NCBI GenBank assembly: GCA_028023455.1
Contig: JAQFVV010012529.1
Coordinates: 372,001 to 436,000, forward strand
Direction of reading: 5' to 3'
Length of the DNA: 64,000 nt
Source of the DNA: Epiperipatus broadwayi
Lineage: Eukaryota; Onychophora; Udeonychophora; Euonychophora; Peripatidae
Position numbers and translations under genes: made by a program. This document shows positions 1 to 12,143 of the stretch, one piece after another. Numbering within the stretch: the first letter of the stretch is position 1; the number at the start of each line of letters is the position of its first letter. The notes beneath the pieces are model-generated. The model was given only the letters and a program-made list of their open reading frames with translations. It was not told the DNA's origin and did not search any database.

Positions 1-239
1 ATGGCAGGGATTTGAATTTAGCAGCTGAGAAGTTCTATAACCTGGAAATGTGGCCACACATTATACTTTGTATAGCCTTGGCTTGTTTATAGGTGCTGTT
101 GGTTGTCTCCACCTTCTGTATTAGACTTCTCCGCTTGAAGGGCCGGTTTGCTGTAATAGTGAAAGTGCAGCTGGGTAGATAGAGGTTTTTTTAAATTTAT
201 ATAATCAGATATGATCATCTCCCACCCAGTTCAATATAG
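1..239. other. Unassigned sequence at window edge
   Basis: Positions 1-190 are less AT-rich than what follows but show no open reading frame or repeat match that I recognise. They may belong to a transposon that starts outside the window. Confidence 0.3.
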
Positions 240-600
240 AGAAAATAAGTTAGTGTTAACTTTATTATAAAGCATTTGATCAAGTGAATTGGATTATGTT
301 GATGGAAAAAGAATTATAGATGGGAAATTTTGTTAATAAGAAATATATACAAGTGTCTGAAGATGACTCAAACATTCTTTATAAAAACTAAAATATAGAA
401 AGATGTTATTTATCTTTTATTTTATTTAATATACAGATATGTCAAGTGTGTTTTTGATAAGGATATTAGTATGGAGGATTAATTATATCAGATTTACTGA
501 AGATAAAGCATTACTTTCAGAATGTTTTATTTGATAAAGATGAAAATGCTAATAAAGCTAATGCAAAAAAAAAAAAAAATAGATTGAGAAAAGATTAAGA
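240..600 (+). pseudogene. Decayed LINE reverse transcriptase fragment
   Basis: Short translated pieces resemble a non-LTR reverse transcriptase. Around position 270 the + strand reads like KAFDQVNW, comparable to the EKAFDRV block before the second half of the RT domain. Near 495 a piece reads DKALLSE, loosely like the sequence after the catalytic ADD. There is no continuous frame and stops are frequent. The relic ends where LTR-like element copy A begins at 609, so the element may have inserted into it. The assignment rests on a few residues and is weak. Confidence 0.3.
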
Positions 601-1013
601 GTAACAATTGTAACAGTCAGAAAACGGATGATTAGTTAACATAGTGCAGAATTCGACCACCGCACAGGACGGCAGCACCATCGAGGTAGCGAAGCCACCT
701 GTAGTACTGAGTTCGAACATAGTTTATCGGTTCCACAATACAATCTACTAAACAACGCATCTGATGCGACATTAGTAAATATTTCTTTAGGCACGGTGGT
801 CAGGGTATGCAAGAGATTCATGATTTTATTCCGAGTTAGCCAATAATAACACTAATATTAATTAAACACTTATATTTACAAAATCGAGGAAATAGTATAT
901 AGAATGGGTATCGAATAAATAAAACGTAACTGCAGACGTATAGTTTGAAATTATTTATTGAAACATTTTAATAATAAAACTATTTACTAATAATATTTGC
1001 TAAGATTTAAAGT

Positions 1014-1160
1014 TTCAGTAGCGGGATTTTCCGATACTATTATATTAAAGGAATACATTTATTTATTTAGACATATTTTATATTTAAGACCTCAGTAGCG
1101 GTATTTCCGATACTGTAATATTTACAAAAAGAAAAACATTTATTTGATGACATAATCTAG
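1014..1160. repeat. Internal tandem repeat of copy A, about 77-bp period
   Basis: A block beginning TCAGTAGCGG and continuing through CCGATACT occurs at 1015 and again at 1092. Copy B has an unrelated-looking tandem repeat at a similar distance from its own start (60365-60510). Both may be variable enhancer-type repeats in a U3-like region. Confidence 0.5.
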
Positions 1161-3042
1161 CTACCTAAAATTCTTGAGCAAGTATTTCTAATGCATGCCT
1201 TTAGGGATTTATACCTTTACAATGCAAGAGTCTAAAGTAAGATTTATAAGAGTAGCGGCAGACATATATTTATTTAATTAAAAATATTTAGTTATAACTA
1301 AGGGCAAACATTTATTTGAGAGTGAATTATGAAGATAATGCAGGGACGGAGTGATACATAGAATAATGAAGTTAGTTAAAGAAAACACATGGTACGCTAG
1401 AAAGGCGATATGGAATGGCAGTATATTGAAACTGCAAAGCCGTGAATGAGTTTATAAGAATGACGGGCTGGCATTTGCCATCGGCCCAAAGAAGTAAGGT
1501 GTCACATAAGCATAACCAGGGACAAGCGGTTCGTGCCGAAATTGCCTGCTGGCTGCATGACAGTCGTCAAGCCCTACGGGAGCATTTATTATGTCCGCTT
1601 GTGTAGGACGACTGGGGTTAATTTCAACCCTATAGAATCCGGAATATTCACGGCTTGTAATGGGTCATCGCGTCTCTAAACGTAGCACATGTATAATGTA
1701 CAGACAATCCTGTCAAGCCAATATATTTTCTAACTCTGCCCTACATTATCAACATTTAATAAAGAACGTTGGCGACTCTCAAAGAAATGTAATTTTATGG
1801 AATTATTAATTAAGATTTAATAAATATAAAACATATATAAACTGGGTGATTATTACAACTAATACGCCAGCCATTTGCTAAGTAGTAGACCCCTGCATTA
1901 CAATAAATGTAGCATTGAATGCGTGTCGATTTATATGAAAATTAAGTTATTTATGAAAGTAAATATTAATGAAAATTTGACATGCACTCACTGTTTCAAG
2001 CGATCATAGATTTATACTTAGAAAATTATGAGCATGCGATAATTATATGATAAAATGTAGATTTTAGAAATACACACCCAAGAAAGATAGAGTGAGGTAA
2101 GCTAGATTATTAGAGAAATTTGCACAATAAATTAATTATTAAATTTTAGTTTTACAAATGATAATTTTATATTTTATAAATTATATAAGTAGTATGAAGA
2201 ATGAGCTATAGCATATTAGTAGAGTACTCTAGAGAATTTGGACACAAGTACCTGTTTTATGAGAAGTTTTTCGATTCCATTGGTCTGTAGCAATTTGTTC
2301 ATGATTAGCAGTTCTTTCCTGTATTGAGGTGGTTCATTTAATTTAACAGCAGCAGCAGCTTTCTCATTATTTTAGGCAGATCTTCGTGGTTGATTTCATG
2401 AAGGGCAATGGAAGGTTTGGCATCCGATAGGCCATCTCCCGGGCGGAGAATAGTCTGGGCGCTTTTACTCGGTCATACCATGGCAGGAACAATTTATTTA
2501 ATATTTTGGAGACTCTCAACTGATCGAGAGCAGAGCTAAAGTTAAAGTGTCTGTTTTTAGCAAGTCTAAGATGGCCTCCTTTCTTAGATCTTAATCTTTC
2601 ACATTTTTGTCATAGTTTATTTTTGGATTCCACTTAATCTGCCCTGAGGATAATCAATGCATTTTTGTTAATTCTAATTAGAGAAAACTGTCGTTCTATT
2701 GTGTACGTTTAGATTTTACATTTAGTTTTTGCAATTAGATTTTAGGGAATTTTTCTTTTTAATTAATCTATTATCTCTCACCGACCGATTCTTTTAAAAT
2801 TTCAAAGACAAAAAGGGAACATACGATTATTTTTACTTTTAATTAAATATTACAATCTATTTCTAAATTATTATTAAATGAAATTTAAACAAAGCAATAA
2901 ATAACGAATTTTACAATTCCAAATAAATGATTAAAATTACATATTTTTATATAACTAAAAGAAGAAATCTAAATTATGTTACTTATCTTTATTTATTGCC
3001 TTAAATTTGAGATCGAAATGTGTGCGTGTTTATGTTGAATTC

Positions 3043-3050
3043 TATATATA
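3043..3050 (+). promoter_or_regulatory. TATA-like box in copy A
   Basis: TATATATA lies about 130 bp before the element end and is followed by a conserved ATTGC-ACACAC stretch. Copy B has TATATAAG in the same place (62572-62579). The position suits an LTR promoter. Confidence 0.35.
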
Positions 3051-3142
3051 CATTTTTAATATTGCTACACACACAATTCGATACCAAAAAGTTTAAATTT
3101 GGGTAGGATAGAGCGGTGAGTGAGAGACGATAGAAAAAAAGG

Positions 3143-3179
3143 TGAAACTTAAGATTCGAATACGAATCTTACTGTTTCA
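3143..3179 (+). other. Terminal hairpin of LTR-like copy A
   Basis: TGAAAC (3143-3148) pairs with the terminal GTTTCA (3174-3179). Inside it AAGATTCG (3151-3158) pairs perfectly with CGAATCTT (3163-3170) across an AATA loop. Copy B has the same architecture with a different inner stem, so pairing rather than sequence appears conserved. Confidence 0.6.
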
Positions 3180-3449
3180 TAATTGAATATGAAACTAGAA
3201 CAATTTAATATTATTAAAGATTTTAATAGCTGGATAATTTGATGAAAGTAACAATAAAAAGATTTTAGAATAATTGAAATAGCTGAACAGACTTTTTTTT
3301 TTTAAAAAAAGGAGAAACTAGTTAGAACATATATTTAAAAACTAATGAATTATTGTTTTATAGAAAAAAATTATGATGGAAAAAAGTAAAAGAAAAAAAT
3401 TGACTGACAATCTTAAAAAGATAAAGCTAAGAATATTTGAAAAATAGAA

Positions 3450-3591
3450 CAAAAGACCTACAAAGAGACGTGAGATGGATGGATGAAACAAGGAAGTGTG
3501 GTGGGGTGATGCTGAAGAGAGGGGCCAGAAGTCAGAGGAGATAAATTGAATTTGGAGAGACCTTCATCCTGCAATAGAAAATGATGATGAT
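3450..3591 (+). mobile_element. RTE LINE 3' end, third copy
   Basis: This stretch matches the 3' ends of the RTE copies at 35.4-35.6 kb and 54.6-54.8 kb. It keeps the segment coding for a GTG-AGA-TGG-ATG-GAT run (VRWMD), the TTTGGAGAGA and CTTCATCCTGCAAT blocks, and the final ATGATGATGA repeat. Only about 140 bp is recognisable; the sequence from 3180 is probably decayed continuation. RTE elements end in short tandem repeats rather than poly(A), as here. Confidence 0.75.
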
Positions 3592-6500
3592 TTTTTTCAT
3601 TAAGCTGCAATTTTTTTTTTCCCATTCTAATAATCTTGTTGTCTGGCAAATATCAAACCTATACAGGTTCAAATTTTTAAATAGCCATTTTGTTTGTCAT
3701 CTACATGATAGTCAGCTAGACTAAACAGCTAGGTAGTTGACTTTGCTAGGCAAATGACTTATCATTCTAAGAGAAAGATGAATAACAAATGGGCAAATTG
3801 CCTTATGGAATGCTGTCTACTATTTCAACAATAAATTGCTGGATTTCTTTAATTGAAAGTAATGGTAAATAGCAGATATATTTTGGAAATTATATTTATT
3901 AACTTCAAATAAGTAGCTGATGTTTATTTTCAAATTATTATAAAAATAATTTTCTTCACTATAAGAAAGGATGCTTATTCATCTCAATGTTGTGAATGAT
4001 CTCATCTTTATTTTAGAAAAAATTTTAAACAATAATTTTTTCAACTCAAATATCTCTCCATAAACTTATAACTTAGAGAAACAAATTGCGATTAAAAAAA
4101 ATAATGAAAATCGTTTTTTTATGGCTGATAAATTATTTGCTTTATCAGAGATATGATCAGAATTACTGGCATCATGGATTAAAGATCTATAAATAAATAG
4201 ATAAATTTTATATCCCAAAGAAGTAATGAACACTAATCTTTTGTATAAATTACAGTGCTTAAGGAATTGCATTGTGGATTATAAATGCGAAATATTTAAA
4301 TAACATTCAATGGATTTGGAAAGCTAAATATTTATATGCCACTTTTGAATTGTGGATTATCAAAGCAAATATTAAATATGATAATGTCCAAGTGATAAAT
4401 AATCTCAAAATGGATTGTGTTGAATGTAACTTGCCTTGAATCAACAAATATGATAAATGGAATCTATTAATCTTTATGCCATGTCCAGAAAGGATTATAT
4501 TACAAAGTGAAAGTATTTGTGCTTTACATCATTTGTGATGCTATTATTTTAAAAGCGTTTGTAAATTCACAAGAACTCTAAAATATTTTGCAAGTATCAA
4601 TATTTCATTGGGATAATTTTTAAATTGTTATAACTATTTGAGATTATTTAATGCATTTTCTCATAATTGTTTCTTTCTCAAATTAGTTAACATTATTATT
4701 AATATAATAGTGTTTTTCAGATTTTACTATGCCATGTACTGGTAATATTTTATTTAATATTATTATTAGTGATATTGAATGGGATTAATTGTAATTTACT
4801 TTAGGTGTAAAAAACATAAGTAAGTATTAAACTTATATAACATTGTGCTATATTACAATTATTGTATATTTTATGGGTTCTTAAGTTCAATCCCAAAGTT
4901 AAATAAAATGGAGTTAATTCTTATTTAGATGAGTAAATCTGTAAGAAATATTTTATGCATCACTTTTATATGCTAGTGTTAATTTTTCAGTTTCATGATG
5001 TGTAACAAGGCATATTAATGATTTAGTTATATTTTGTCAATGGAATAGCACTCCTAATGTTTAAGCTTACAAATGAATCCAATAAAGGATCTTGAGGCAA
5101 AATAAATAAGCCACTATGATAAATATTATCTATGATTTGTATTTGCTTCTCTTAAAAGAATGAAAACTTCCCCAGCATTATTAAGTAAGGTTGATTAATA
5201 ATTGATTAGCTAGTGAAATAAACTAATTAAGGACAACTATAAAACATCTTTTATGAGTATGATGATGATTATTATTCTCCACTATTTAAATTATTTTGAA
5301 GTAATAAACAACCTATTCTGTCTGATAACACACTTTTCATATCCCATGTTCAAATTAGATTTAGGAAACAAATAGTAATATACATTAGATATTTTATATA
5401 ATTTTATTATTATTCATTTTTATAATGTATTTTATATTATGTAGTAAAGTAATTGTTAATTTTAATATTTCTCTTTTGTCGTTATTAAAGAAACATCATC
5501 ACTGCATATTCACGATATAAAAAAGGTCATATTTGAGATATTAGATTACACACAAAATCTATTTGGATTAAATACATTATTATTGTATTGATGCTATCTG
5601 AAATACAAAAGTATTGGGTAAGATGATGCACATAAAATCCCTTTAATATTGTCATATCCTAAAATGCATAAACACACTATATCTTATGCATTTATTTTTT
5701 TACTTTATGAAGCCCTGCGAGATAAAATCATTAATCAGCTTTGTATTTAAATTGCTAGCCTACATTTTAAAACACATATTAAATTACTCTGAATTAGTTC
5801 TTATAATAAGAAACAATATATTTGCAAAGATTGTTACCAATAGAATAATACTAAGAGTCCACATATTATTGAATAACCCTGAGAAATTTATCATTTTATT
5901 GGATGTAAATCTATTATCAAAGTGTAGGAGTTTTAGCTTATGTGAAAATATATAAAACTTGTATGCATAGCGAATTGCAAGTCAAGTTAGTGATAGTAGT
6001 TGCACTTTCTTCGTATTATCAATCTTGCCATCACAACTATATTTTCTCCACATTATTGCCACAGAGATCGCAACCGGTTCCATCTTATATGGTTTCAGTA
6101 TATATATATACACACACAGTAGAAGCAAATAAAAATTGGAATATGCACTGTTTTTTAATTGCAGTTTATACAGAATTTTACTCATAAATATATTTTTGGA
6201 TAGAACTTAAAATTTTTTATATTCATTTCTTAAGATTTTGCCAATTGCCATTTTTTATCATTGTGATTATATTATAGATTGTTTATACTTTTATCCACAA
6301 ATTTCATTCTGGCTCATTGTTTCTTGTGTTTTTTGGATTGTTTCTGGTTTAAGCTTCCCATATGTAATATCTATGAATGACAAGTGGCAGTATTTAAATA
6401 CTTTTAAAACTTGTTTTATTTTTCTGAACAACTAGTTTGAGAATTATTAATGGTTTGTAAATTATATCATTGTCAATATTGTTACTGATATATTTTGGTT

Positions 6501-7169
6501 TTCCATGTTTTTTGTCTTTTATTAATTGTAAATCCTACTCTAACAGTCCAGTTTTTCATCTTTTACAAAACAGCATTTATTATAAATATACCTTTTTTTT
6601 TTCAAATTTAGTATGTATCCTATTTAATATGATTTTCTCATTCTTATATTTCCTGATAGAATTTGATAATTCAATCTAATCATAATCACAATGAACTAAG
6701 AAATCTTAACTCTTCCTATTTTCAGTTAACACTGACTACTACTTTGTTTAAGAAATATCTGGCTGATAGGCAATAAGATTGTTCTTATGTTTGATTGGAA
6801 AATAAATATACATTAGTTCATTATTCTTTACATAGTTATTAACTTTGTTACAAAAAGATGTTGATTGAATATTAATTTTGTTCAGTTTTGTTTTTAAACT
6901 CCATTTTGATCTTTCCTCTGTCACAAAAAAATTCCATTTCATGCATTAGTTATCTTTGTATATATAGACATATTACAGGGCTTTGTGTAATAGCAGCACA
7001 TCTGCCAGCTTTTTTTTTACAAAAATTCAGACCAGATATTTTTTCAATTATATGGTCCATAATCGATTCAGTTAACCATTCAATATTAGTTACTAAATGA
7101 TTAGTCAGCAATTTTTAGCTGGATAGTAAAAGAATGGAAAAAAACTAAGCAATTCTCATCGTCTGGCAA
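3592..7169. other. AT-rich non-coding stretch
   Basis: No exon, repeat with clear ends or RNA gene is recognised. Reading frames of 60-90 codons, such as one at 5686-5955, have low-complexity composition expected by chance in about 70% AT sequence. Confidence 0.5.
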
Positions 7170-7285
7170 GACTGGTGGGTAACTTCTACTTTATTGTTCC
7201 TCTATCAAGAACTATTAGAGATCTTTTGACTGGTGGGTAACTTCTACTTTATTGTTCCTCTATCAAGAACTATTAGAGATCTTTT
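7170..7285. repeat. Perfect 58-bp tandem duplication
   Basis: Two units, 7170-7227 and 7228-7285, both begin GACTGGTGGG and end GATCTTTT. I see no difference between them, so the duplication is recent or the assembly has repeated a segment. Confidence 0.9.
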
Positions 7286-7782
7286 CCCTATAATGGATTG
7301 TTTTATCATATATATGTATATGTTAAGACAATATAGGCTAGTTTTGGCTGTTCATCCAATTACTCCAAATTTTAAAATGTGTAAGTTAAAAAGAAAAAAA
7401 TAATCTTTTCTTAAAAATTCTAGTCTTCTAAAAACTTTGTTATATAGTGTAAATTCTCACTTTCCCAAAATGATTAATATTGTTAAATAATAGTTTAATT
7501 TAAAATAGTAAATCTTTATTGCATTAATATCAATTTATTTAAAAGATGGATATAATTATTACTTAGCAATAATAATAATTATATTTATATGTTAGGATAT
7601 ATGTGCACAAGTAAGTGGGTGTGTTAGTATTACTGTTAAAAAAAAAGTTCCCAATTAACTTTTGTGATGACAAAGAAATTTAACCCTTATAAAATAATTA
7701 TTCAGATTATAAAGCATTGTAATAGTCATCCTTAAATTTGTGCATATATATATATATACAATGATATATATGCTGGCTTCAC

Positions 7783-7829
7783 CATTCACTGTGGACTAGC
7801 TAAGACTCTAAATCCAACCACAGTGAATG
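7783..7829. repeat. Small hairpin, 12-bp stem
   Basis: CATTCACTGTGG (7783-7794) is the exact reverse complement of CCACAGTGAATG (7818-7829), with a 23-nt loop. It may be a small MITE remnant; a TATATA run lies just upstream. Confidence 0.55.
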
Positions 7830-7934
7830 TATGTTTTTTCCCAAACTTAAAGAATGACCTGCATCAACAGTTATATATTATTTTAAGGGAAATTATTTTA
7901 AGAGGGGCAAAAGTTAATGAAATAAAATATAAAA

Positions 7935-8270
7935 AAAATAAGAGAATTTTTTTAAAATTTTTCTTTATTTTTAAAATATGATGGCAGAAAGAGATAAGAT
8001 AAATGTTCATAATTAAACAGAATACATTAAAGAAAGCAATTAATTTATGAAACATTTTAATTAAAAGAAAAATAGATAGCAGGGAAAAATTTGAAACAAC
8101 AGAAAATAAGAGAATTTTTTAAAAATTTTTCTTTATTTTTAAAATATGATGGCAGAAAGAGATAAGATAAATGTTCATAATTAAACAGAATACATTAAAG
8201 AAAGCAATTAATTTATGAAACATTTTAATTAAAAGAAAAATAGATAACAGGGAAAAATTTGAAACAACAG
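7935..8270. repeat. 168-bp tandem duplication
   Basis: Units 7935-8102 and 8103-8270 both start AAAATAAGAGAA and end GAAACAACAG. They differ only at a few positions such as GATAGC versus GATAAC and the T/A run lengths. This is a young duplication of AT-rich non-coding sequence. Confidence 0.9.
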
Positions 8271-8449
8271 GCTACTAATAAGTAGTTTAATTAAAAATAT
8301 AATTGGAAAAAGGAGTATAAATAAAGAACTTTTCTTTTGTTCTTCAATCTGAAAAATCTGCTGAAGCTCTTGCGAAGGACTCTTATATTAAGAATTTCTA
8401 GAATTGGTTGAAAATTATTTTAAAAAAAAAAAAGAAATTCATTTTTGAA

Positions 8450-8800
8450 TTCCTGCTTGCTGCCCTTTTATTGTTGCTGTAGATTATTTGCTCTACTTGT
8501 ATTCAAATCCAGAACTTTGTTACTCTACAGAAATGCGGGGGTAGTTTTCTTTGCCTTCACTCTCCCGTCTCTGGGATTGGAGTCGTAAAGATGTGACCCA
8601 GCTGAAGAACCAAGAAAAATGGCCGACAAATGCCTACCAATTAATTCTTTCTATGGTAATATGAATCAAAAAAAGGAACTGCCATGCAACATCAACGGAA
8701 CCCATCTTGACACACACGCTAGTTACCGGTGACTATCCCCTTATTTGAAATGTGTTTGTCTGTCTCTCTCTTTCAATCATGTAACCTGTCCACTGGTTAG
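8450..8800 (+). other. Less AT-rich island with short open frames
   Basis: Composition is visibly richer in G and C than the surroundings. From 8619 an ATG in good context (AAAATGG) opens 37 codons beginning MADKCLPINSFY, ending at TGA 8730-8732, where CGGTGA could also serve as a splice donor. An overlapping frame reads WSRKDVTQLKNQEKW before a possible donor ATGGTAAT. I recognise neither peptide. It could be a first exon, a decayed transposon body or chance. Confidence 0.2.
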
Positions 8801-9084
8801 AAATGTTCCCAACTTATAATATGAATTAATTTTTTCTTTAAAGGGTCTTTCTTTCATATCTGGATATGGTTGCAGGGAAATTAGCCTGTAGCACAACTAA
8901 TCAATTCGATGTACTTTGCCAATGTAAAATAATGTTTTTCTTTTGTCTTTCATTCACTATTATTAAAACTCTGTAGCATTGTTTTCTTCAGTAAACCTGA
9001 TCATTATATACATGTTCAAATTCCTCCTTAGAGTCTTGTCTCTCCTTGACCACTGAGCATACATTAAGAATAAATTCTAATGAG

Positions 9085-9155
9085 GTTTGGGGAGTAAGTC
9101 GTTTAGTAGCAATCTGGAGAAGTAGGTGAGGTTCGAACCCCTCTACCTGCATCTC
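9085..9155 (+). repeat. tRNA-like remnant (B box only)
   Basis: GGTTCGAACCC at 9130-9140 is an exact match to the RNA polymerase III B-box pattern and sits in a GAGG...CCTC arm like a T-arm. No convincing A box or acceptor stem was found, so a decayed tRNA-derived SINE is the likely source. Confidence 0.3.
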
Positions 9156-10164
9156 TAAGTTAGGTTAAAGCAGCTCTACTTTTCATGCCCGTTACAATAC
9201 TAGTATGTTTTTTGCATCTATTAACAAAAAAAACATATTATGCACAGAAGAATGAGAGAAATTATTTAATGAATAACTTAAAAGTATAGCAGCAATTTAC
9301 GAGGTATACATGTGTCAATATTAAATGGAGAAAGTAAGAAACAATCAAATCATTATTAGAGCAACTTTATCTGCAAGGTAAACTTCAAATATTAACCCCA
9401 TCTTAATTATTTGGGGTAATAGAAGATTAATAAGCAGATGCGAATATTGACTCAGATCATTTTTCATCATCATTATATATGTATATTTATAATCTTAAAT
9501 ATTTAAATGGATAGTGCAGAAAGGATCTCTCATCAGTTCTTAACCAAGCAGTTACATGAAATCCAAGATGCTTCTTAAATATCTGTCTTGCCTAAACAAA
9601 AGAACACTTATTTATAAATTTGTCAGGAAGTTACTAAATGTTATTTTTTGACCAGTAAAAGAAAGATTGGGAGATGTATTATAATAAAATTGTTGGTAGC
9701 ACACATGTAAACATTAAGAAATAATGTGATATTTTAACTAAATGAGTATTATTTTAGTATTTCCCATTTTAAATCATAACTCTGCATGATGATTATAGCT
9801 AATATTAGCAGTAATAAAATTTGAAAATGTTAATGTACTGTATATATTTGTAATCAACAAAGCATACAAAGACATTATTATAGATTTCTAATAAATTTAG
9901 ACTGAATAGAGAATAATTATTCTTAAAACTGAAAAGTAATTTAAACTAACACACTGCTATAATAGATTTGAATTAATCCAATAGATTTTCATTGGTAGTA
10001 AAAATTTAGTTAAGTTAAATGTCATTACTGTTTTCTAAATACGTTTCCTTTTTTATATATAAAAAATTAGTAATTTCTTAGGATTCATAAAAAGTTCATG
10101 CATTACAAATAAGCTGAACTGTAATCCATGGACCTTGAACTATAGATTCTACTAATCATGCAGG

Positions 10165-10575
10165 CCTTTAGGCAGGATTGGTATTAAACCACTAAACATC
10201 ACATGATTACCATTTCTTATGCTTGTTCAAGCTGTTAAAACAGGCAAAACTCTTCATACAGTAGTGCCACTCAGTGCAAGCCAGAGTAATCAAAGGATGC
10301 AAGAAGGTTTGTGCATAAAATCCCTATCTAGTGCCTACTCATCCAATATGCCCAGACTAGTTTATAGCTTGTGGCTTTCATCAGTGAGGAATCTTGAATC
10401 TGAGAGCTGCACCTAGATTTCAGATCCAAGGCTCATTGATGAAAGCCACAAGCTAGAACTAGTCTGGGGATATTGGATGAGTAGGCACTAGATAGGGATT
10501 TTATGTACAAACCTTCTTGCATCTATTGATTACTTTGGCTTGCACTGAGTGGCACTACTGTATGGAGAGTTTTGC
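10165..10575. repeat. Retrozyme-like 450-bp repeat, inverted pair
   Basis: A forward piece (about 10165-10412) is followed by its reverse complement (about 10425-10575), giving a near-palindrome. Both pieces carry the family block running from the CTCCATACAG-like segment through TGCATAAAATCCCTATCTAG to the hammerhead-like region. The ribozyme core is damaged in both: on the - strand the GAAA becomes TAAA, and on the + strand (10433-10474) CTGATGA becomes TTGATGA and GAAAC becomes GAAC. Short open frames across it are incidental. Confidence 0.7.
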
Positions 10576-11159
10576 CTGTTTTTTCATATAGTGCTTTCTT
10601 TATATTTTTGCTTTCTTACTAAATTTTATATTTATCATTACCCATGGTTTATAATATAATTCAAATAAATATTTTAAATTAATAAAATATTTTGAATATT
10701 TATTTAAAAATGATGCTAAATTACTTCCTATTGATTGATTTGGTTGGACCTCAAAAATATTATATTGTTTCAGCTTTGGGATAAGAATGATCAAGGCATT
10801 AATGGAAGCATATAGAAACAATGGGGAAGGGGGGGGGTGATATAGACCAAGAGATAGAATATTATTATTCCAGAATTATTTTTGATAAGATTGTCAGTTT
10901 TTCTATTATGATTGTTATGCGTAACCTACGCTATCACATCTAAGTTCAAATGTGGACACAATAGGGTGCTATAGTTTAGTAATTTGTACATTTAATTGTT
11001 AGTGTGCATGCATATTATTCAGCACTCAACTCATCCTAGCATTCAGACAGATATCTGTTCATCATTATCTCTTGATGTCAGGTATCTTATTGAAAGAATA
11101 ATAGAAAATCCAATGTATATATACATACACACAAACACTTTTTTTTTTTTAATTATTAG

Positions 11160-11266
11160 GTGTTCAAATTACTTCAAATGATGAAACATCTTTCTCCATT
11201 TTTGCCCCTAATAAAACTGCTATGGATGAAGCTAAAGAATTGATAGAAGAATTATTAGTGGAAGAA
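11160..11266 (+). CDS. PNPT1: PNPT1 exon: end of KH domain
   Basis: PNPT1 is the mitochondrial 3'-5' phosphorolytic exoribonuclease, with two RNase PH domains followed by KH and S1 RNA-binding domains. This exon reads GVQITSNDETSFSIFAPNKT and continues to ELIEELLVEE, matching the end of the KH domain of animal PNPT1. It follows TTTTTAATTATTAG and is followed by GTAAGA. It enters in phase with two bases of a split glycine codon and ends on a codon boundary, joining the next exon in frame. Upstream exons with the catalytic domains were not found between 1 and 11160, so they lie outside or were missed. Confidence 0.88.
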
Positions 11267-11380
11267 GTAAGAATCTTATTAAAATGGTCCATGGAGCATT
11301 TTAAAATTATTTTTAGAATTTTATATTTTCAAATAATTTAAGATTACATACTTTGAAAAATATTTAAACAATATTTTCAG

Positions 11381-11436
11381 AAAGAACCGGTATTGGAGTT
11401 TGGAGGTATTTACAAGGCTAAAGTTACTGAAATCAG
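11381..11436 (+). CDS. PNPT1: PNPT1 exon: start of S1 domain
   Basis: The exon encodes KEPVLEFGGIYKAKVTEI, the first beta strands of the S1 RNA-binding domain. It lies after ATATTTTCAG and before GTAGCT, with an upstream intron of 114 bp. It ends with the first two bases of an arginine codon completed by the next exon. The spacing and phase agree with the other three exons, which is the main evidence that the gene model is right. Confidence 0.88.
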
Positions 11437-12143
11437 GTAGCTATTTCTTTTTTATATAGTGATAATATCAGAAAAAGAATGTATATATATTTCTTCAGTT
11501 TTATCAAAAAAATTTTGATTGAGAAATATAAAGAAAAAGTAAAATTTTCCATATTTTATATGATTTATATAAATTTGTTTGCGTATGGCTGAAAATTAAT
11601 TCTATTAATTAAATTACTGCGCATAAAAAGTTAACAGAATATTTTAAAAGAAAATATAAGTGAATAGATAATAGAATGGCATTTTAGAAAAAATTTCTCA
11701 TTTTTTGTCTTATGTATCAAGATTTAATTAAAATATTAATACTAAACAAATTTTTTCAGTGTATGCTGTCAGTATTCTCCATATTGAAAAAAAATATGCA
11801 TGTATTTGTGTGTACAAATGAATTGAGAATAATATGCTATATGTAAGCAGAACAATTAGTAAAATGAATAAACTATATATTTTTGCTAATTTGAAAAGAC
11901 TTTTGAGATTTATAATATATGGGGCTTTTTTTATTATTACTATTAATGATATTTTTAAATTACCCTCATTTCAGGTTTGTAATAGACTAGAAAATTATTA
12001 TTGAAACAAAATACTAAATAATTTGTAATCCATTATAAATATACTTTGAATGTAAATTTAATAAATATGTTGTGCAAATTAGTTGCTAAAATAATGAAAA
12101 CAAGAAAAAAAACAACTTCAAATATAATTTTCTTTCATTACAG

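Larger units (their letters stand above)
609..3179. mobile_element. LTR-like non-coding element, copy A (2.57 kb)
   Basis: The element starts TGTAACAGTCAG and ends CTTACTGTTTCA, giving TG...CA termini and a 12-bp imperfect inverted repeat. It has no long reading frame. It aligns block by block with copy B at 59898-62688: the start, an AACGCATCTGATGC block near 755, an AACAGCAGCAGCAG block near 2345, and the end. Flanks CAAT (605-608) and TAAT (3180-3183) could be a 4-bp target duplication with one change. A TATA-like sequence lies about 130 bp before the end, as expected of a long U3 with short R-U5. I read it as a solo LTR or LTR-like element; a TIR-type DNA element such as Ginger, which also uses 4-bp duplications, is an alternative. 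Confidence 0.55.

Noticed and set aside
5686-5955. 89-codon open frame
   Set aside because: Low-complexity, hydrophobic composition typical of AT-rich random frames; no family motif, no splice context, no repeat of it elsewhere.
9188-9196. CCCGTTACA considered as the right end of another TGTAACGG element
   Set aside because: No TGTAACGG start or matching flanking duplication was found upstream.
10219-10416. 65-codon frame that recurs in other repeat copies (58161-58412, 58465-58659)
   Set aside because: The frame lies over the hammerhead-like repeat and is kept only because the copies are related; other copies have stops and shifts in it.
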